From JAJZGK01 sp035538795 (lineage in GTDB: Bacteria; Pseudomonadota; Alphaproteobacteria; Rhodospirillales; Magnetospirillaceae), in contig DATLJS010000020.1 of assembly GCA_035538795.1 (NCBI GenBank), positions 124,001 through 188,000 of the forward strand: 64,000 bases of DNA, given 5' to 3'. Each line of letters opens with the position of its first letter. Within the stretch, counting starts at the first letter, position 1. Below, piece by piece: positions 16,264 through 24,883 of this stretch. The notes beneath the pieces were generated by a model. That model was not told the DNA's origin and ran no database searches. It worked only from the letters and a program-made list of their open reading frames with translations. The position numbers and the translations under genes were made by a program.

Positions 16264-17901
16264 TCAGTCCTTGCCGACGACCGAGGCCAGACCGGCGCCG
16301 CGCGGGTCGGTGACGGCCGCGCAACGGGCGACCGTCGGATCGCCGCTGCCGCATTGCAGGGCGTTCACCCGGGCCGCCACCTGGCCTTCGGCGACATCGT
16401 GACCCGCGGCCTGCAAATCGCCGACGCTGCCGTATCCCTGCTCGACCACCACCTGATCCGGGCTGTTGGTGGTGTGCAGACGGGTATTGCCCACCGCATC
16501 CTTCAACGGCTGCTTGCCCACCAGCGCGGCCAAGGCCGTCTGGGTCACGGCGGTAGCCGACGCCGTGTTGCCCCCGGCGGCGGCGGCAAAGCGGAATTCA
16601 TTGGAATTGGTGTTGATCGCCAGCATCGGCCCGACACTGTAAGGACCGCGCCCCTTGACCCCCGGCGCGAAGGCCATCAGGAAGCCCTGGTTGGGCAGGA
16701 TGCGCCCGGTGCCGAAGCCGTTGTTCAAAGACAGGGTGCAGGCCACCGCCGATCCCTCGTTGTCCATCACCACGAAGCCGGTGCCCGCCGAAACGTCGGA
16801 CGGGGCGTCGCCGCCCTGGGGCTGATGGGCATTGGCGGCAAAGCCGCTCCACAGACCGTCGAGATGGCTCTTGGCCAGCATGTCGGCCGGAATCTGGCTG
16901 CTGGTGCCTTCGGGATTCATCCAGCTGGCCCGGTCGGCGTAGACGCGGGCGAAGGCTTCGGCCAGTAGATGCGGACGGGCCGACGGAGAGGCCTCGGCAT
17001 AGCGGCCGCTTTCGGCCAGAAGCTTCCACAGTTCGGCCTCGACCAGCCCCGATGCGGCGGGCGGCGGCGGGAAATAGGCCGTGTCGTTACCGTATTTGAC
17101 CTCCAGCGGCGCCAGCCACTTGGGCGACACGGCGCGCAGATCGTCGGTGGTCAAAGAACCGCCGATGGCTTTGGAAGCGGCCACCAGATCATCGGCTCCG
17201 CGGCCGGTATAGAATTCACCCGCCCCCTTCACACGCAGACGCGAAATGGTGGCGCCCAGATCCAGTTGCTGCAACATCTCGCCTTCCGCCAGCGGCGTGC
17301 CGTCGCCGTGGCCGAACGTGCTGCGGGCGATGGGATCGTCGAACAGCGGACCAACGAAGGGATTGAGCTGGTTAATGAAAGCCCGCGACGCCGGAGCGCC
17401 GTTGCGGGCGATGGCTTCGGCCGGAGACAAAAGCTGTTCCCAGCGCAGCCGGCCGTATTTCGACTGCAGGGCATACATGCCGCGCGGCAGGGTCGGCGCG
17501 GCGGTGGGACGGTTGGTCTGCGGCCCCAGCGCCGACGGCGGCGCCGCCACGAAGTCCAGCGCCTCGACCTTTTTCTTTCCGTGATCGTAGACCAGGCAGG
17601 AACCGCCGGCTCCCAGGCCGGCCTGGGAAGGCATGGTGACGGCGAGGGTGAAGGCCATGGCCACGGCGGCATCGGCGGGAGAGCCGCCGGCGGACAGGGC
17701 GTCGCGGCCCACCAGTACGGCCCGGGGCTCGTCGGCGGCGACCATCCCGGCGAAACCTTCGACGTGGCCGACCACTCCCACCGGGCGGTCCGGCCCCCCA
17801 CATGCATTGAGCGCAAGGCTGGCCGTCAGCAAAGCCGCCACGGCGGCACGTTGATTTCCGAAGGCGCGGCGGATAGGCTGCATCAACACCGGAGTGTCCA
17901 T
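16264..17901 (-). CDS. Gamma-glutamyltransferase-like protein, probable lipoprotein
   Basis: A protein of about 545 residues of the Ntn-hydrolase gamma-glutamyltransferase family, which moves or hydrolyses gamma-glutamyl groups of glutathione-like substrates. The N-terminus is a signal with a near-lipobox, SLALNAC. Family features are ALSAGGSPADAAVAMAFTLAVTMP, GLGAGGSCLVYD, and a small-subunit start around SAGTGFVVMDNEGSAVACT followed by NNGFGTGRI. The usual nucleophile context TTH is replaced by GTGF, so the Thr is the candidate nucleophile but the His is missing; activity is not assured. The start at 17901 overlaps the control region of the divergent protease gene; ATG 17883 is the alternative. 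Confidence 0.78.
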   Translation of the reverse strand: MDTPVLMQPIRRAFGNQRAAVAALLTASLALNACGGPDRPVGVVGHVEGFAGMVAADEPRAVLVGRDALSAGGSPADAAVAMAFTLAVTMPSQAGLGAGGSCLVYDHGKKKVEALDFVAAPPSALGPQTNRPTAAPTLPRGMYALQSKYGRLRWEQLLSPAEAIARNGAPASRAFINQLNPFVGPLFDDPIARSTFGHGDGTPLAEGEMLQQLDLGATISRLRVKGAGEFYTGRGADDLVAASKAIGGSLTTDDLRAVSPKWLAPLEVKYGNDTAYFPPPPAASGLVEAELWKLLAESGRYAEASPSARPHLLAEAFARVYADRASWMNPEGTSSQIPADMLAKSHLDGLWSGFAANAHQPQGGDAPSDVSAGTGFVVMDNEGSAVACTLSLNNGFGTGRILPNQGFLMAFAPGVKGRGPYSVGPMLAINTNSNEFRFAAAAGGNTASATAVTQTALAALVGKQPLKDAVGNTRLHTTNSPDQVVVEQGYGSVGDLQAAGHDVAEGQVAARVNALQCGSGDPTVARCAAVTDPRGAGLASVVGKD

Positions 17902-17902
17902 C

Positions 17903-19273
17903 GTGATCTTCAAACGCATTTCTTTCCTGGCCGTCCTTTGCCTGATTTCCTTGGGCCTGATTTCCGCGGCGTCCACCCGCGCGGACGCCCAAGAATTATC
18001 CCTGATCCGGGATGCGGAGATCGAAAATACCATCCGACTATACGCCACGCCACTATTCGAGCAAGCGGGCGTCGAGCCGGACGCGGTGCAAATTCATCTG
18101 GTGAAGGACAATACCCTCAACGCCTTCGTCGCCGAAGGACTCAATCTGTTCATCAACACCGGGCTGATCATCAAGACGGATCACGCCGGGCAGTTGATCG
18201 GCGTGATCGCCCACGAATCCGGCCATATCGCCGGCGGCCATCTGGTCAAGGGCCGCACCGCCATGGAAAACGCCCAGAACGCCTCGCTGGCCGCCACCAT
18301 CCTGGGCATGGCCGCCGCCGTGGCCGCCGGGCGCGGCGACGTCGGCATCGCCATGGTCGGCGGCGGCAACGAAGCCGCCTTGCGCAGCTATCTGGCTTTC
18401 AGCCGCGGCATCGAAGCCTCGGCCGACACCGCCGCCCTGACCTTCCTCGACAATCTGCACCTGTCGGCCCGCGGCTTTCTGGAGTTCATGGAAAAGCTGG
18501 GCGGTCAGGAACTGCTAACCAGCAGCCGCCAAGACCCCTATATGCGCACCCACCCGGTGACCAGCGAGCGCATCGATGAAATCCGCAATCACGTCGAGCA
18601 CTCGCCCTATTCCGACAATCCGGTGCCGCCGCAATATGTCGAACTGCACCGCCGCATGGTAGCGAAGCTGGTGGCCTTCATGCAGCCGCCGGTCTCGACC
18701 CTGATGCATTACCGCGAGGACGACAAGAGCATCGAGGCCCGCTACGCCCGCGCCATCGCCTATTACCGCAAGCCGGACCTTGGCAACGCCGTCCCCCTGA
18801 TCGACGGCCTGATCGCCGAACGCCCCAAGGATCCCTATTTCCATGAGCTGAAGGGCCAGATGCTGTTCGAGAACGGACGCGGTCCCGAGGCCATTCCGGA
18901 ATACCGTCTGGCCATCCAGTATCTGCCGGACAACGCCCTGTTGCTGGAAGAACTGGGGCAAGCCGAGGTGGAATCCGAAGATCCCGCCATGGCCGCCGAA
19001 GCCACCAAGCATCTGAAGACGGCCACCCAGCGCGATCCCGGCAGCGCCGGCGCCTGGCGCATGCTGTCCATCGCTTACGGCCGCAGCGGCAACGAGCCGA
19101 TGGCCGAAGCCGCCCTGGCCGAATATTGCCTGCTGGCCGGTCAGTACAGCGAGGCCCTCTATCATGTCGAAAAAGCCCGCAAGGGCGTGAAGCCGGGATC
19201 GCCCACGGCGCTGCGCCTGGAAGACGTCCGGGCCCAGGCCGAACAGGGGCAGACGGCCCGCAAGGCTCAATAG
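17903..19273 (+). CDS. Periplasmic M48 metalloprotease with TPR repeats (BepA-like)
   Basis: A 456-residue exported protease. An N-terminal signal (about 1-28, ending ADA) precedes an M48 domain with the zinc motif HESGHIAGGH and the downstream ligand region GIEASADTAAL. The C-terminal 200 residues are TPR-like helical repeats. This layout is that of BepA/YfgC, which degrades or assists misassembled outer membrane proteins. The start is a GTG at 17903, preceded by GGAG at 17891-17894 with 8 bp spacing; a second GTG at 17894 lies inside that site. The gap to the divergent gene is nearly nil. A strong terminator follows. Confidence 0.9.
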   Translation: MIFKRISFLAVLCLISLGLISAASTRADAQELSLIRDAEIENTIRLYATPLFEQAGVEPDAVQIHLVKDNTLNAFVAEGLNLFINTGLIIKTDHAGQLIGVIAHESGHIAGGHLVKGRTAMENAQNASLAATILGMAAAVAAGRGDVGIAMVGGGNEAALRSYLAFSRGIEASADTAALTFLDNLHLSARGFLEFMEKLGGQELLTSSRQDPYMRTHPVTSERIDEIRNHVEHSPYSDNPVPPQYVELHRRMVAKLVAFMQPPVSTLMHYREDDKSIEARYARAIAYYRKPDLGNAVPLIDGLIAERPKDPYFHELKGQMLFENGRGPEAIPEYRLAIQYLPDNALLLEELGQAEVESEDPAMAAEATKHLKTATQRDPGSAGAWRMLSIAYGRSGNEPMAEAALAEYCLLAGQYSEALYHVEKARKGVKPGSPTALRLEDVRAQAEQGQTARKAQ

Positions 19274-19291
19274 AAAAACGGAAAAACAGAC

Positions 19292-19317
19292 GATATCCCC
19301 GCTTCGGCGGGGATATC
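19292..19317. terminator. Bidirectional terminator between convergent genes
   Basis: A perfect 11-bp stem (GATATCCCCGC / GCGGGGATATC) with a TTCG tetraloop is followed by CGTTT and preceded by A-rich sequence. It lies between the protease and N-formylglutamate amidohydrolase stop codons and can serve both. Confidence 0.85.
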
Positions 19318-19321
19318 CGTT

Positions 19322-20071
19322 TCAGGCCTCGGCCAAAGCCGTTTCCAGAACGCCGGCCAGCAATTCGGCCCAACGGACGGCGCCCGTCTGGTCGGCGATT
19401 TCGTCCTGGCGGATTTCGACGGACACGTGCAGACGCCCGGCGTCCTGTCCATGGCGGTCGACGGTATGATTGGCGATGCGTCCCGAATAGGGCTCGTTGT
19501 CGCCGCACAGCAGCCCTTTCGCCCGCAGGCCGGCCATCAGCGGCAAGGCCAACCGGCCATCCTGGTTCCACAGCACGCCCACCGGCCAAGGACGGCCGCA
19601 GCCGCCGTTCATGCAGGGCGTGAAGCTGTGAATGGCGATCAGGGCGGCGCGCCCGCCCCCCTGCTCCAACCGCTCCAACTGATGGCCGATGGCCCGCTGA
19701 TAGGGATGATACCAGTGATCCTCTCTGGCGCGGATCTCGGCGCCGCTCAGGGCGGCATTGCCGGGAATCACCGTGCCGTCGCTGCTTGGGCAGATAGAGG
19801 TGGGATGGCCAGGCTCGCGGTTGCAGTCGATGACCAGCCGCGACACTCCGGCCAAAATCGTCGTCGCTCCCATCAGACGCGACATCTCGGCCGCCACCTC
19901 CGCCGCGCCGATATCCCAGCCGATGTGGCGGGTGATTTCGGCCTCGGACAACCCCAATCCCTCCAGTTCGGAGGGGACGGCGTGGCTGGCATGATCGCAG
20001 ACCAGCAGCAGCGGGCGGGAAGATTCAGGATGCAGAAGATGGAACGGCTGAGGAGCGGAAGAAAAACGCAA
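19322..20071 (-). CDS. N-formylglutamate amidohydrolase family protein
   Basis: A 249-residue zinc amidohydrolase-like protein. Family motifs are LLLVCDHASHAVP, HIGWDIGAAEVA, SRLVIDCNREPGHPT, ALIAIHSFTP and ADQTGAVRWAELL. In histidine-degradation pathways this family hydrolyses N-formylglutamate to glutamate and formate, but many stand-alone members such as this have unknown acyl-amino acid substrates. No hut gene is nearby. The ATG at 20071 fits the start of homology. It is divergent from the MFS gene across 192 bp. Confidence 0.85.
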   Translation of the reverse strand: MRFSSAPQPFHLLHPESSRPLLLVCDHASHAVPSELEGLGLSEAEITRHIGWDIGAAEVAAEMSRLMGATTILAGVSRLVIDCNREPGHPTSICPSSDGTVIPGNAALSGAEIRAREDHWYHPYQRAIGHQLERLEQGGGRAALIAIHSFTPCMNGGCGRPWPVGVLWNQDGRLALPLMAGLRAKGLLCGDNEPYSGRIANHTVDRHGQDAGRLHVSVEIRQDEIADQTGAVRWAELLAGVLETALAEA

Positions 20072-20263
20072 TGTCGCCTCTGCGATAAGCTGGGCTGAAA
20101 ACTGCCCCAGTTCAAATTAGCCAGAGCCGACTCTTTTGTCAGTTCATTTTCGGACGATAAACATACCCTTTTATCAAAACCCACCTGCTTTTAAGGATGA
20201 TCAATACGCATAATTGGATCATCATGCGGGCCATCTTGTAAGGGGGCCGGGAGGTAAAGAGGC

Positions 20264-21565
20264 ATGATGACGGACGAGAAAAAACCCCAATCCACCGTGC
20301 TGCGCATCGTTCAGGTCGCCAGCGGTAATTTTCTGGAAATGTACGACTTCATGGTCTTCGGCTATTACGCCACGGCCATCGGCAAGACGTTCTTTCCCAG
20401 CACCAGCGACTTCGCCTCGCTGATGGCGGTGCTGATGACCTTCGGCGTCGGCTATATGATGCGCCCGCTGGGCGCGTTCTTCCTGGGTGCCTATATCGAC
20501 CGCCACGGCCGCCGCCGCGGCCTGATCCTGACGCTGACCCTGATGGCCGTCGGCATGCTGATGGTCGCCTGTATTCCCGGATACGAAACCTTGGGCTTCG
20601 TCGCGCCGCTGATCGTTTTCCTCGGCCGCATCCTGCAAGGGTTCTCGGCCGGCGTGGAACTGGGCGGCGTCTCCGTCTATTTGTCGGAAATCGCCCCGCC
20701 CGACAAAAAGGGCTTTTACGTCAGCTGGCAGTCCGCCAGCCTGCAATGCGCCGTCATCACCGCCGGCCTGATCGGCTGGCTGCTCAGCCTCAACATCTCG
20801 CCCCAGCAGATGAACGACTGGGGTTGGCGCATTCCGCTGCTGGCCGGCTGCATGATCGTGCCGGTTCTGCTGCGCCTGCGCCGCACCCTGCGGGAAACCG
20901 AAGAGTTCGAAGCCCGCACCAAGAAGCATCAGCCGCAGCTGAAGGAGATTTTCCGCTCCATCGCCTCGAACTGGCAGCTGGTGCTGATGGGCATGCTGAT
21001 CGTCAGCCTGAGCAACGCGGCATTTTACATGATCACCGCCTATACGCCCACCTTCGGCCAGCATGAACTGCATCTGTCGAGCACCGACAGCCTGCTGGTG
21101 ACCCTGTGCATCGGCGTTTCGAACTTCATCTTCGTGCCCATCGGCGGCGCCTTGTCCGACAAATTCGGACGCCGCCCGGTGATGGTGCTGGCGGCCTTGG
21201 TGCTGCTGGCCACCGCTTACCCGGTCCTCGACTGGCTGACCCAGGCTCCCAGCCTGGAGCGCATGCTGCTTGCCGAGTTCTGGCTGTCGATCGTCTATGC
21301 TCAGTACAACGGCGCCATGATCGTCTATGTCACCGAGATCATGCCGGTCGAAGTGCGCACCGCCGGGTTCTCGCTGGCCTACGGCCTGTCGCAGACGGTG
21401 TTCGGCGGCTTTACGCCGGCCATCTGTACCTACCTGATCCACGAAACCGGCAACAAGGCCATGCCCGGCGTCTGGATCTCGGTGGCGGCCGTTTGCGCCC
21501 TAAGCTCGATGGCTGCCCTGGCTCTTTACCAGCGCAGCCTCAACAAACCCGCCCTGGCCGAATAA
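20264..21565 (+). CDS. MFS transporter, metabolite:H+ symporter (citrate/tricarballylate-type)
   Basis: A 433-residue inner-membrane carrier with twelve membrane segments. The start SGNFLEMYDFMVFGYYATAIG is the signature of the MHS subfamily, which imports carboxylates such as citrate, tricarballylate, alpha-ketoglutarate or proline with protons. The MFS loop motif GAYIDRHGRRRGL follows helix 2, and GGALSDKFGRRPV occurs at the equivalent place in the second half. Citrate or tricarballylate is the best guess for the substrate. A GGGAGGT ribosome-binding site lies upstream, and the gene ends at a bidirectional terminator. Confidence 0.88.
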   Translation: MMTDEKKPQSTVLRIVQVASGNFLEMYDFMVFGYYATAIGKTFFPSTSDFASLMAVLMTFGVGYMMRPLGAFFLGAYIDRHGRRRGLILTLTLMAVGMLMVACIPGYETLGFVAPLIVFLGRILQGFSAGVELGGVSVYLSEIAPPDKKGFYVSWQSASLQCAVITAGLIGWLLSLNISPQQMNDWGWRIPLLAGCMIVPVLLRLRRTLRETEEFEARTKKHQPQLKEIFRSIASNWQLVLMGMLIVSLSNAAFYMITAYTPTFGQHELHLSSTDSLLVTLCIGVSNFIFVPIGGALSDKFGRRPVMVLAALVLLATAYPVLDWLTQAPSLERMLLAEFWLSIVYAQYNGAMIVYVTEIMPVEVRTAGFSLAYGLSQTVFGGFTPAICTYLIHETGNKAMPGVWISVAAVCALSSMAALALYQRSLNKPALAE

Positions 21566-21587
21566 GCCCCGGCGGCAAACGCAAAAA

Positions 21588-21613
21588 GGGGATGCGGATC
21601 ACTCCGCATCCCC
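21588..21613. terminator. Bidirectional terminator between MFS and CBS genes
   Basis: An 11-bp perfect stem (GGGGATGCGGA / TCCGCATCCCC) with loop TCAC, flanked by AAAAA on the left and TTTTTT on the right, so it ends transcripts from both convergent genes. Confidence 0.92.
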
Positions 21614-21630
21614 TTTTTTCCATTCGCGCT

Positions 21631-22065
21631 TTACGAGCGGCTGACGGCGAAATCGCGCAGCACGCCGACTTCGGTCTGAGCCTGCTGCAAGCGCAGATTC
21701 ACCGCGTCGCCGATGGACACGATGCCCACCAGTTCCTCGCCCTCCAGCACCGGCAGGTGACGGACCCGCTTGTCGGTCATCACTTCCAGAACCTTCTTGG
21801 CGGGATCGCCCAGCTTACAGGTCAGCGCCGGGGTCGACATGATGTTGCGCACGGCCATTTCCAGAGCGCCCTTGCCGAACTGCGAGATCGCCTTGACGAT
21901 GTCGCGCTCGGACACCACGCCCATAACCTTGCCCTTGGTGTCGCAGACCACCGCGACGCCGACCTTCTTCGCGGTCAGCAGGGCCGCCGTATCGGCAACG
22001 GAATGCTCCGGACGAATGGTGAAAACGTTATTGCCCTTATGCTTCAGAATCGTCTCAACCGACAT
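21631..22065 (-). CDS. CBS-domain pair protein
   Basis: A 144-residue protein consisting of a tandem CBS pair (about 8-62 and 73-130): FTIRPEHSVADTAALLTAKKVG with GVVSERDIVKAI, then LEVMTDKRVRHLPVLEGEELVGIVSIGDAV. Stand-alone pairs of this type bind adenine nucleotides and act as energy sensors or partners of other enzymes; the partner is not visible here. The ATG at 22065 has a strong GGGGAAGG ribosome-binding site. A longer in-frame version back to 22221 is not supported. Confidence 0.92.
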   Translation of the reverse strand: MSVETILKHKGNNVFTIRPEHSVADTAALLTAKKVGVAVVCDTKGKVMGVVSERDIVKAISQFGKGALEMAVRNIMSTPALTCKLGDPAKKVLEVMTDKRVRHLPVLEGEELVGIVSIGDAVNLRLQQAQTEVGVLRDFAVSRS

Positions 22066-22436
22066 GCTAGCCTTCCCCCTTGTTGATCGGGTTTCAGAAC
22101 CGTTTTTGTGATTGGTGGCTCCGTTCAAAACCACTCTAGCTTGCAGGTGGTGCAGTGCGAAGAAGAATTCAACACCCCCTGCACGACTTTTAGAAACCAT
22201 GGGCGTAATAAGGCCGTTCATGCTGCATTCAGATTGCCTCCCGCATGATGGCCGGACTTCCTGACGGAAGAGGTGCGCCCGTACCCCCCGACATCCCTCA
22301 GCGGGCGCTCCACCTTGACGGAAGCGGCGTCATGCCCTTGAAAGCCGCTTCCGTCGCCCTTCCCGAACAAGTCATGGGCGAAAGCCCCCGCCTCCTGCTA
22401 TCATTGCGGCTGCGAAGATTCGAGCGGAGGCGTTCC
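22066..22436. other. Intergenic region with a long inverted repeat
   Basis: This 371-bp stretch holds the promoter region of the CBS gene and the leader of the ParB-like gene. No credible gene was seen. It contains the 12-bp inverted repeat listed at 22317-22355 and a smaller hairpin near 22256 (CTTCC / GGAAG). Confidence 0.6.
22317..22355 (+). repeat. 12-bp perfect inverted repeat in the leader of the ParB-like gene
   Basis: GACGGAAGCGGC (22317-22328) and GCCGCTTCCGTC (22344-22355) are exact reverse complements separated by 15 bases. The structure lies about 80 bp before the start of the small ParB-like gene and is not followed by a T-tract. It could be an RNA leader structure or an operator for a dimeric regulator. 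Confidence 0.6.
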
Positions 22437-22811
22437 ATGTCGAAAAAGGATGTCGTCATCACCTGGCTGCCACAGCCGGAAGAGCATGATTATCCCGCCG
22501 CCGCCTCCTATCTCGGCCTGATCTACCCGCCGGTCCTGGTGGACAAGATCGTCAGGGAACTGCGGGAAGCCTCCGTCAGCCAGTTCAAGGCCAAGGACAT
22601 CTTCCGCGCCTCGGGTCTGTCGCTGCTGGGCGTCAGCAACGGCCATGTGAAGAAGGACCAGGACAAGATTCTCGCCGGAACGCCCCTGTCCCCCTTGCTG
22701 CTGCTGCGCGACAACCAATTAGGCAAGGTGGTCATCGCCGACGGCTATCACCGCATGTGCGCCATCTACAGCTTCGACGAAGACGCGCTGATCCATTGCA
22801 AGATCGTATAA
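22437..22811 (+). CDS. Small ParB/sulfiredoxin-like protein of unknown function
   Basis: A 124-residue protein not assigned to a named family. The C-terminal part, PLLLLRDNQLGKVVIADGYHRMCAIY, resembles the G-x-H-R motif of ParB-type nuclease and sulfiredoxin folds (usually DGHHR), in which the motif binds a nucleotide phosphate. The N-terminal half (TWLPQPEEHDYPAAASYL) is unlike ParB. There is no helix-turn-helix DNA-binding domain, so a plasmid-partition role is unlikely. The ATG at 22437 has a GGAGG ribosome-binding site. It is followed 88 bp later by a lipid A acyltransferase gene. Gene reality is well supported; function is unknown. Confidence 0.7.
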   Translation: MSKKDVVITWLPQPEEHDYPAAASYLGLIYPPVLVDKIVRELREASVSQFKAKDIFRASGLSLLGVSNGHVKKDQDKILAGTPLSPLLLLRDNQLGKVVIADGYHRMCAIYSFDEDALIHCKIV

Positions 22812-22899
22812 CCCGGTTTCCGCACGGCTTTTTAGGGTTGCGCCGACGGCTGTACGGCTTATTTTGGGCCATCCCTTTTTTCTTCGACCTGCGCAGGAC

Positions 22900-23775
22900 A
22901 TGTCGGCCAAAGAGCTTAAAAACACGATTGAGGCCGTTATCGTCTGGATCGTCTTCCATCTGTTCCGCCTGCTGCCGGTGGACGCGGCGTCGGCCGTGGG
23001 CGGCTGGATCGGCCGGAGCGTCGGCTATCGCCTGCCCGTCACCCGCCGCGCCCGGCGCAACCTGAAGCGCGCTTTCCCCGATTGGCCTACGGCCAAGGTC
23101 GAGAACACCCTGCGCAGCATGTGGGACAATCTGGGCCGCGTGGCCGGCGAATATCCCCATCTGGAAAAATTCTCCTACGGCCCCGGCCAAAGAGTCGAAG
23201 TCGAGGGGATCGAGCATTTGCTGGGCCTGCGCGACGACGGCCGGCCGGGCATCTTTTTTTCCGCTCATTTCGGCAATTGGGAGCTGGCGGGGTTAAGCGC
23301 CGCCCGTAACGACCTGCCCATCACCCTGATCTATCGCGCCGCCAACAACGCCCGTGTCAACTGGGTGTTCGAGCGCGGGCGCAGCGTCGCCGGCATCGAC
23401 GTCATTCCGAAAGGCGCATCGGGCGCCCGTCAGGCCTTGGCCAAACTGAAGCAAGGCGGCCATCTGGGCATGCTGGTGGATCAGAAGATGAACGACGGCA
23501 TCGCCGTGCCCTTCTTCGGCCGCGACGCCATGACTGCCCCCGCCCTGGCGGCATTCGCCCTAAAATTCGACTGCCCGGCCGTTCCCGCCCACGTCATCCG
23601 CGAAAACGGCGCACATTTCCGCATCGTTTTCCAACCCGCCCTGCGCTTCACGAAAACCGGCGACCAAAGCGCCGACCTGCTGTCGGCCATGACGCAGGTC
23701 AACGGCCTGATCGAGGAATGGGTCCGCGCCCACCCCGATCAATGGATGTGGCTGCACAAGCGCTGGCCGGACTAA
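22900..23775 (+). CDS. LpxL/HtrB family lipid A acyltransferase
   Basis: A 291-residue inner-membrane acyltransferase that adds a secondary acyl chain to a lipid A precursor. There is one N-terminal membrane segment (IEAVIVWIVFHLFRLLPV). The catalytic H-x4-E motif is in FFSAHFGNWELAG; further family features are LIYRAANNARVNWVF and MLVDQKMNDGIAVPFFGR. The end, PDQWMWLHKRWPD, is diagnostic of the family. The ATG at 22900 is used; a TTG at 22864 is possible but poorly supported. Which acyl position it serves cannot be determined. Confidence 0.9.
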   Translation: MSAKELKNTIEAVIVWIVFHLFRLLPVDAASAVGGWIGRSVGYRLPVTRRARRNLKRAFPDWPTAKVENTLRSMWDNLGRVAGEYPHLEKFSYGPGQRVEVEGIEHLLGLRDDGRPGIFFSAHFGNWELAGLSAARNDLPITLIYRAANNARVNWVFERGRSVAGIDVIPKGASGARQALAKLKQGGHLGMLVDQKMNDGIAVPFFGRDAMTAPALAAFALKFDCPAVPAHVIRENGAHFRIVFQPALRFTKTGDQSADLLSAMTQVNGLIEEWVRAHPDQWMWLHKRWPD

Positions 23776-23878
23776 GTTCCGCTCACGCCTTTTGATTTCG
23801 TCCGCATATGGGTTGATTTTTTGGGCAAGCACCTCACCTTTGCGCTCAAGGCGTTGACCCTATCCAATCGAGGTGGGT

Positions 23879-24793
23879 ATGAAGATTCTGGTTTTGGGCG
23901 CGGGCGGCGTCGGCGGGTATTTTGGCGCACGGCTGGCTGCCGCAGGCTGTAACGTCACCTTTCTCGTGCGGCCCGGCCGCGCCGCCAAACTGGCCGACCA
24001 CGGACTGACCGTGCGCAGCCCCATGGGCGACTGTTCCGTTCCCGATGTCCGTTTCGTCACCCAGGCCGAATCCCCCGCCGACCTGATTATTTTATCCTGC
24101 AAGGCCTATGATCTGGCCTCGGCCATGGATTCCATCGCCCCCGCCGTCGGCAGCGCCAGTTTGATCCTGCCTTTGCTCAACGGCCTCTGTCATCTGGACG
24201 ATTTGGATGCCCGCTTCGGCAAGAGCAAGGTGCTGGGCGGCGCCTGCCACATCGGCGTGACCATGAACGAAGCCGGTGATATTCTGCATCTGAATAAGCT
24301 GCATCGCTTCCTGCTGGGCTCCCGCAGCCCCGGCCAGAACGCCGAAGCCGTGCATCAGGCCCTGCTGCCCGGCGGCTTTAATCCCACCTTGAGCCCCGAC
24401 ATTACTTTGTCCATGTGGGAGAAGTTCGCGTTCCTGACCTCTTACGCCGGCATCACCTGTCTGATGCGGGCCAGCATCGGCGCCATCGCCGCCACCGACA
24501 ACGGCTCCGACATTGCCCTGGCTCTGTTCGAGGAATGCGTCGCCACCGCCGCAGCTTCGGGTTTCACCCTGGAAGAGGGCTATTTGCAAAGCTCGCGCGA
24601 TATGCTGACCGATCCCGCTTCGACCGGCACCGCCTCGATGCTGCGCGACATGCGAAACGGCGGACGGACCGAGCATGAGCACATTCTCGGCGACATGCTG
24701 CACCGGGCCAAAAGCCTGGGGATCTCCGCGCCGGTATTGACCATCGCCCATGCCCACATGCAGGCCTATGCCGCCAGCCAGGCGGGAAAATGA
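23879..24793 (+). CDS. panE: 2-dehydropantoate 2-reductase
   Basis: A 304-residue NADPH-dependent ketopantoate reductase-family enzyme, which makes pantoate for pantothenate and CoA. The N-terminal Rossmann motif LGAGGVGGYFGARLAAAG is followed by LIILSCKAYDL with the catalytic-region Lys, LPLLNGLCHLDDL with the substrate Asn, and MWEKFAFLTSYAGITCLMRASIGAI, which contains the second catalytic Lys. The family includes paralogues acting on other 2-oxo acids, so the exact substrate is probable rather than certain. The AGGTGG ribosome-binding site at 23871 favours the ATG at 23879 over a GTG at 23873. Confidence 0.87.
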   Translation: MKILVLGAGGVGGYFGARLAAAGCNVTFLVRPGRAAKLADHGLTVRSPMGDCSVPDVRFVTQAESPADLIILSCKAYDLASAMDSIAPAVGSASLILPLLNGLCHLDDLDARFGKSKVLGGACHIGVTMNEAGDILHLNKLHRFLLGSRSPGQNAEAVHQALLPGGFNPTLSPDITLSMWEKFAFLTSYAGITCLMRASIGAIAATDNGSDIALALFEECVATAAASGFTLEEGYLQSSRDMLTDPASTGTASMLRDMRNGGRTEHEHILGDMLHRAKSLGISAPVLTIAHAHMQAYAASQAGK

Positions 24794-24883
24794 CAAAAGG
24801 CGCGGCGCGCGGCGATGATATCCGTGCGCCGCACCTCTTTGGCACAATCAAAGTCGCCAGTCAGCTCCCAAGTCAACTCCGAC

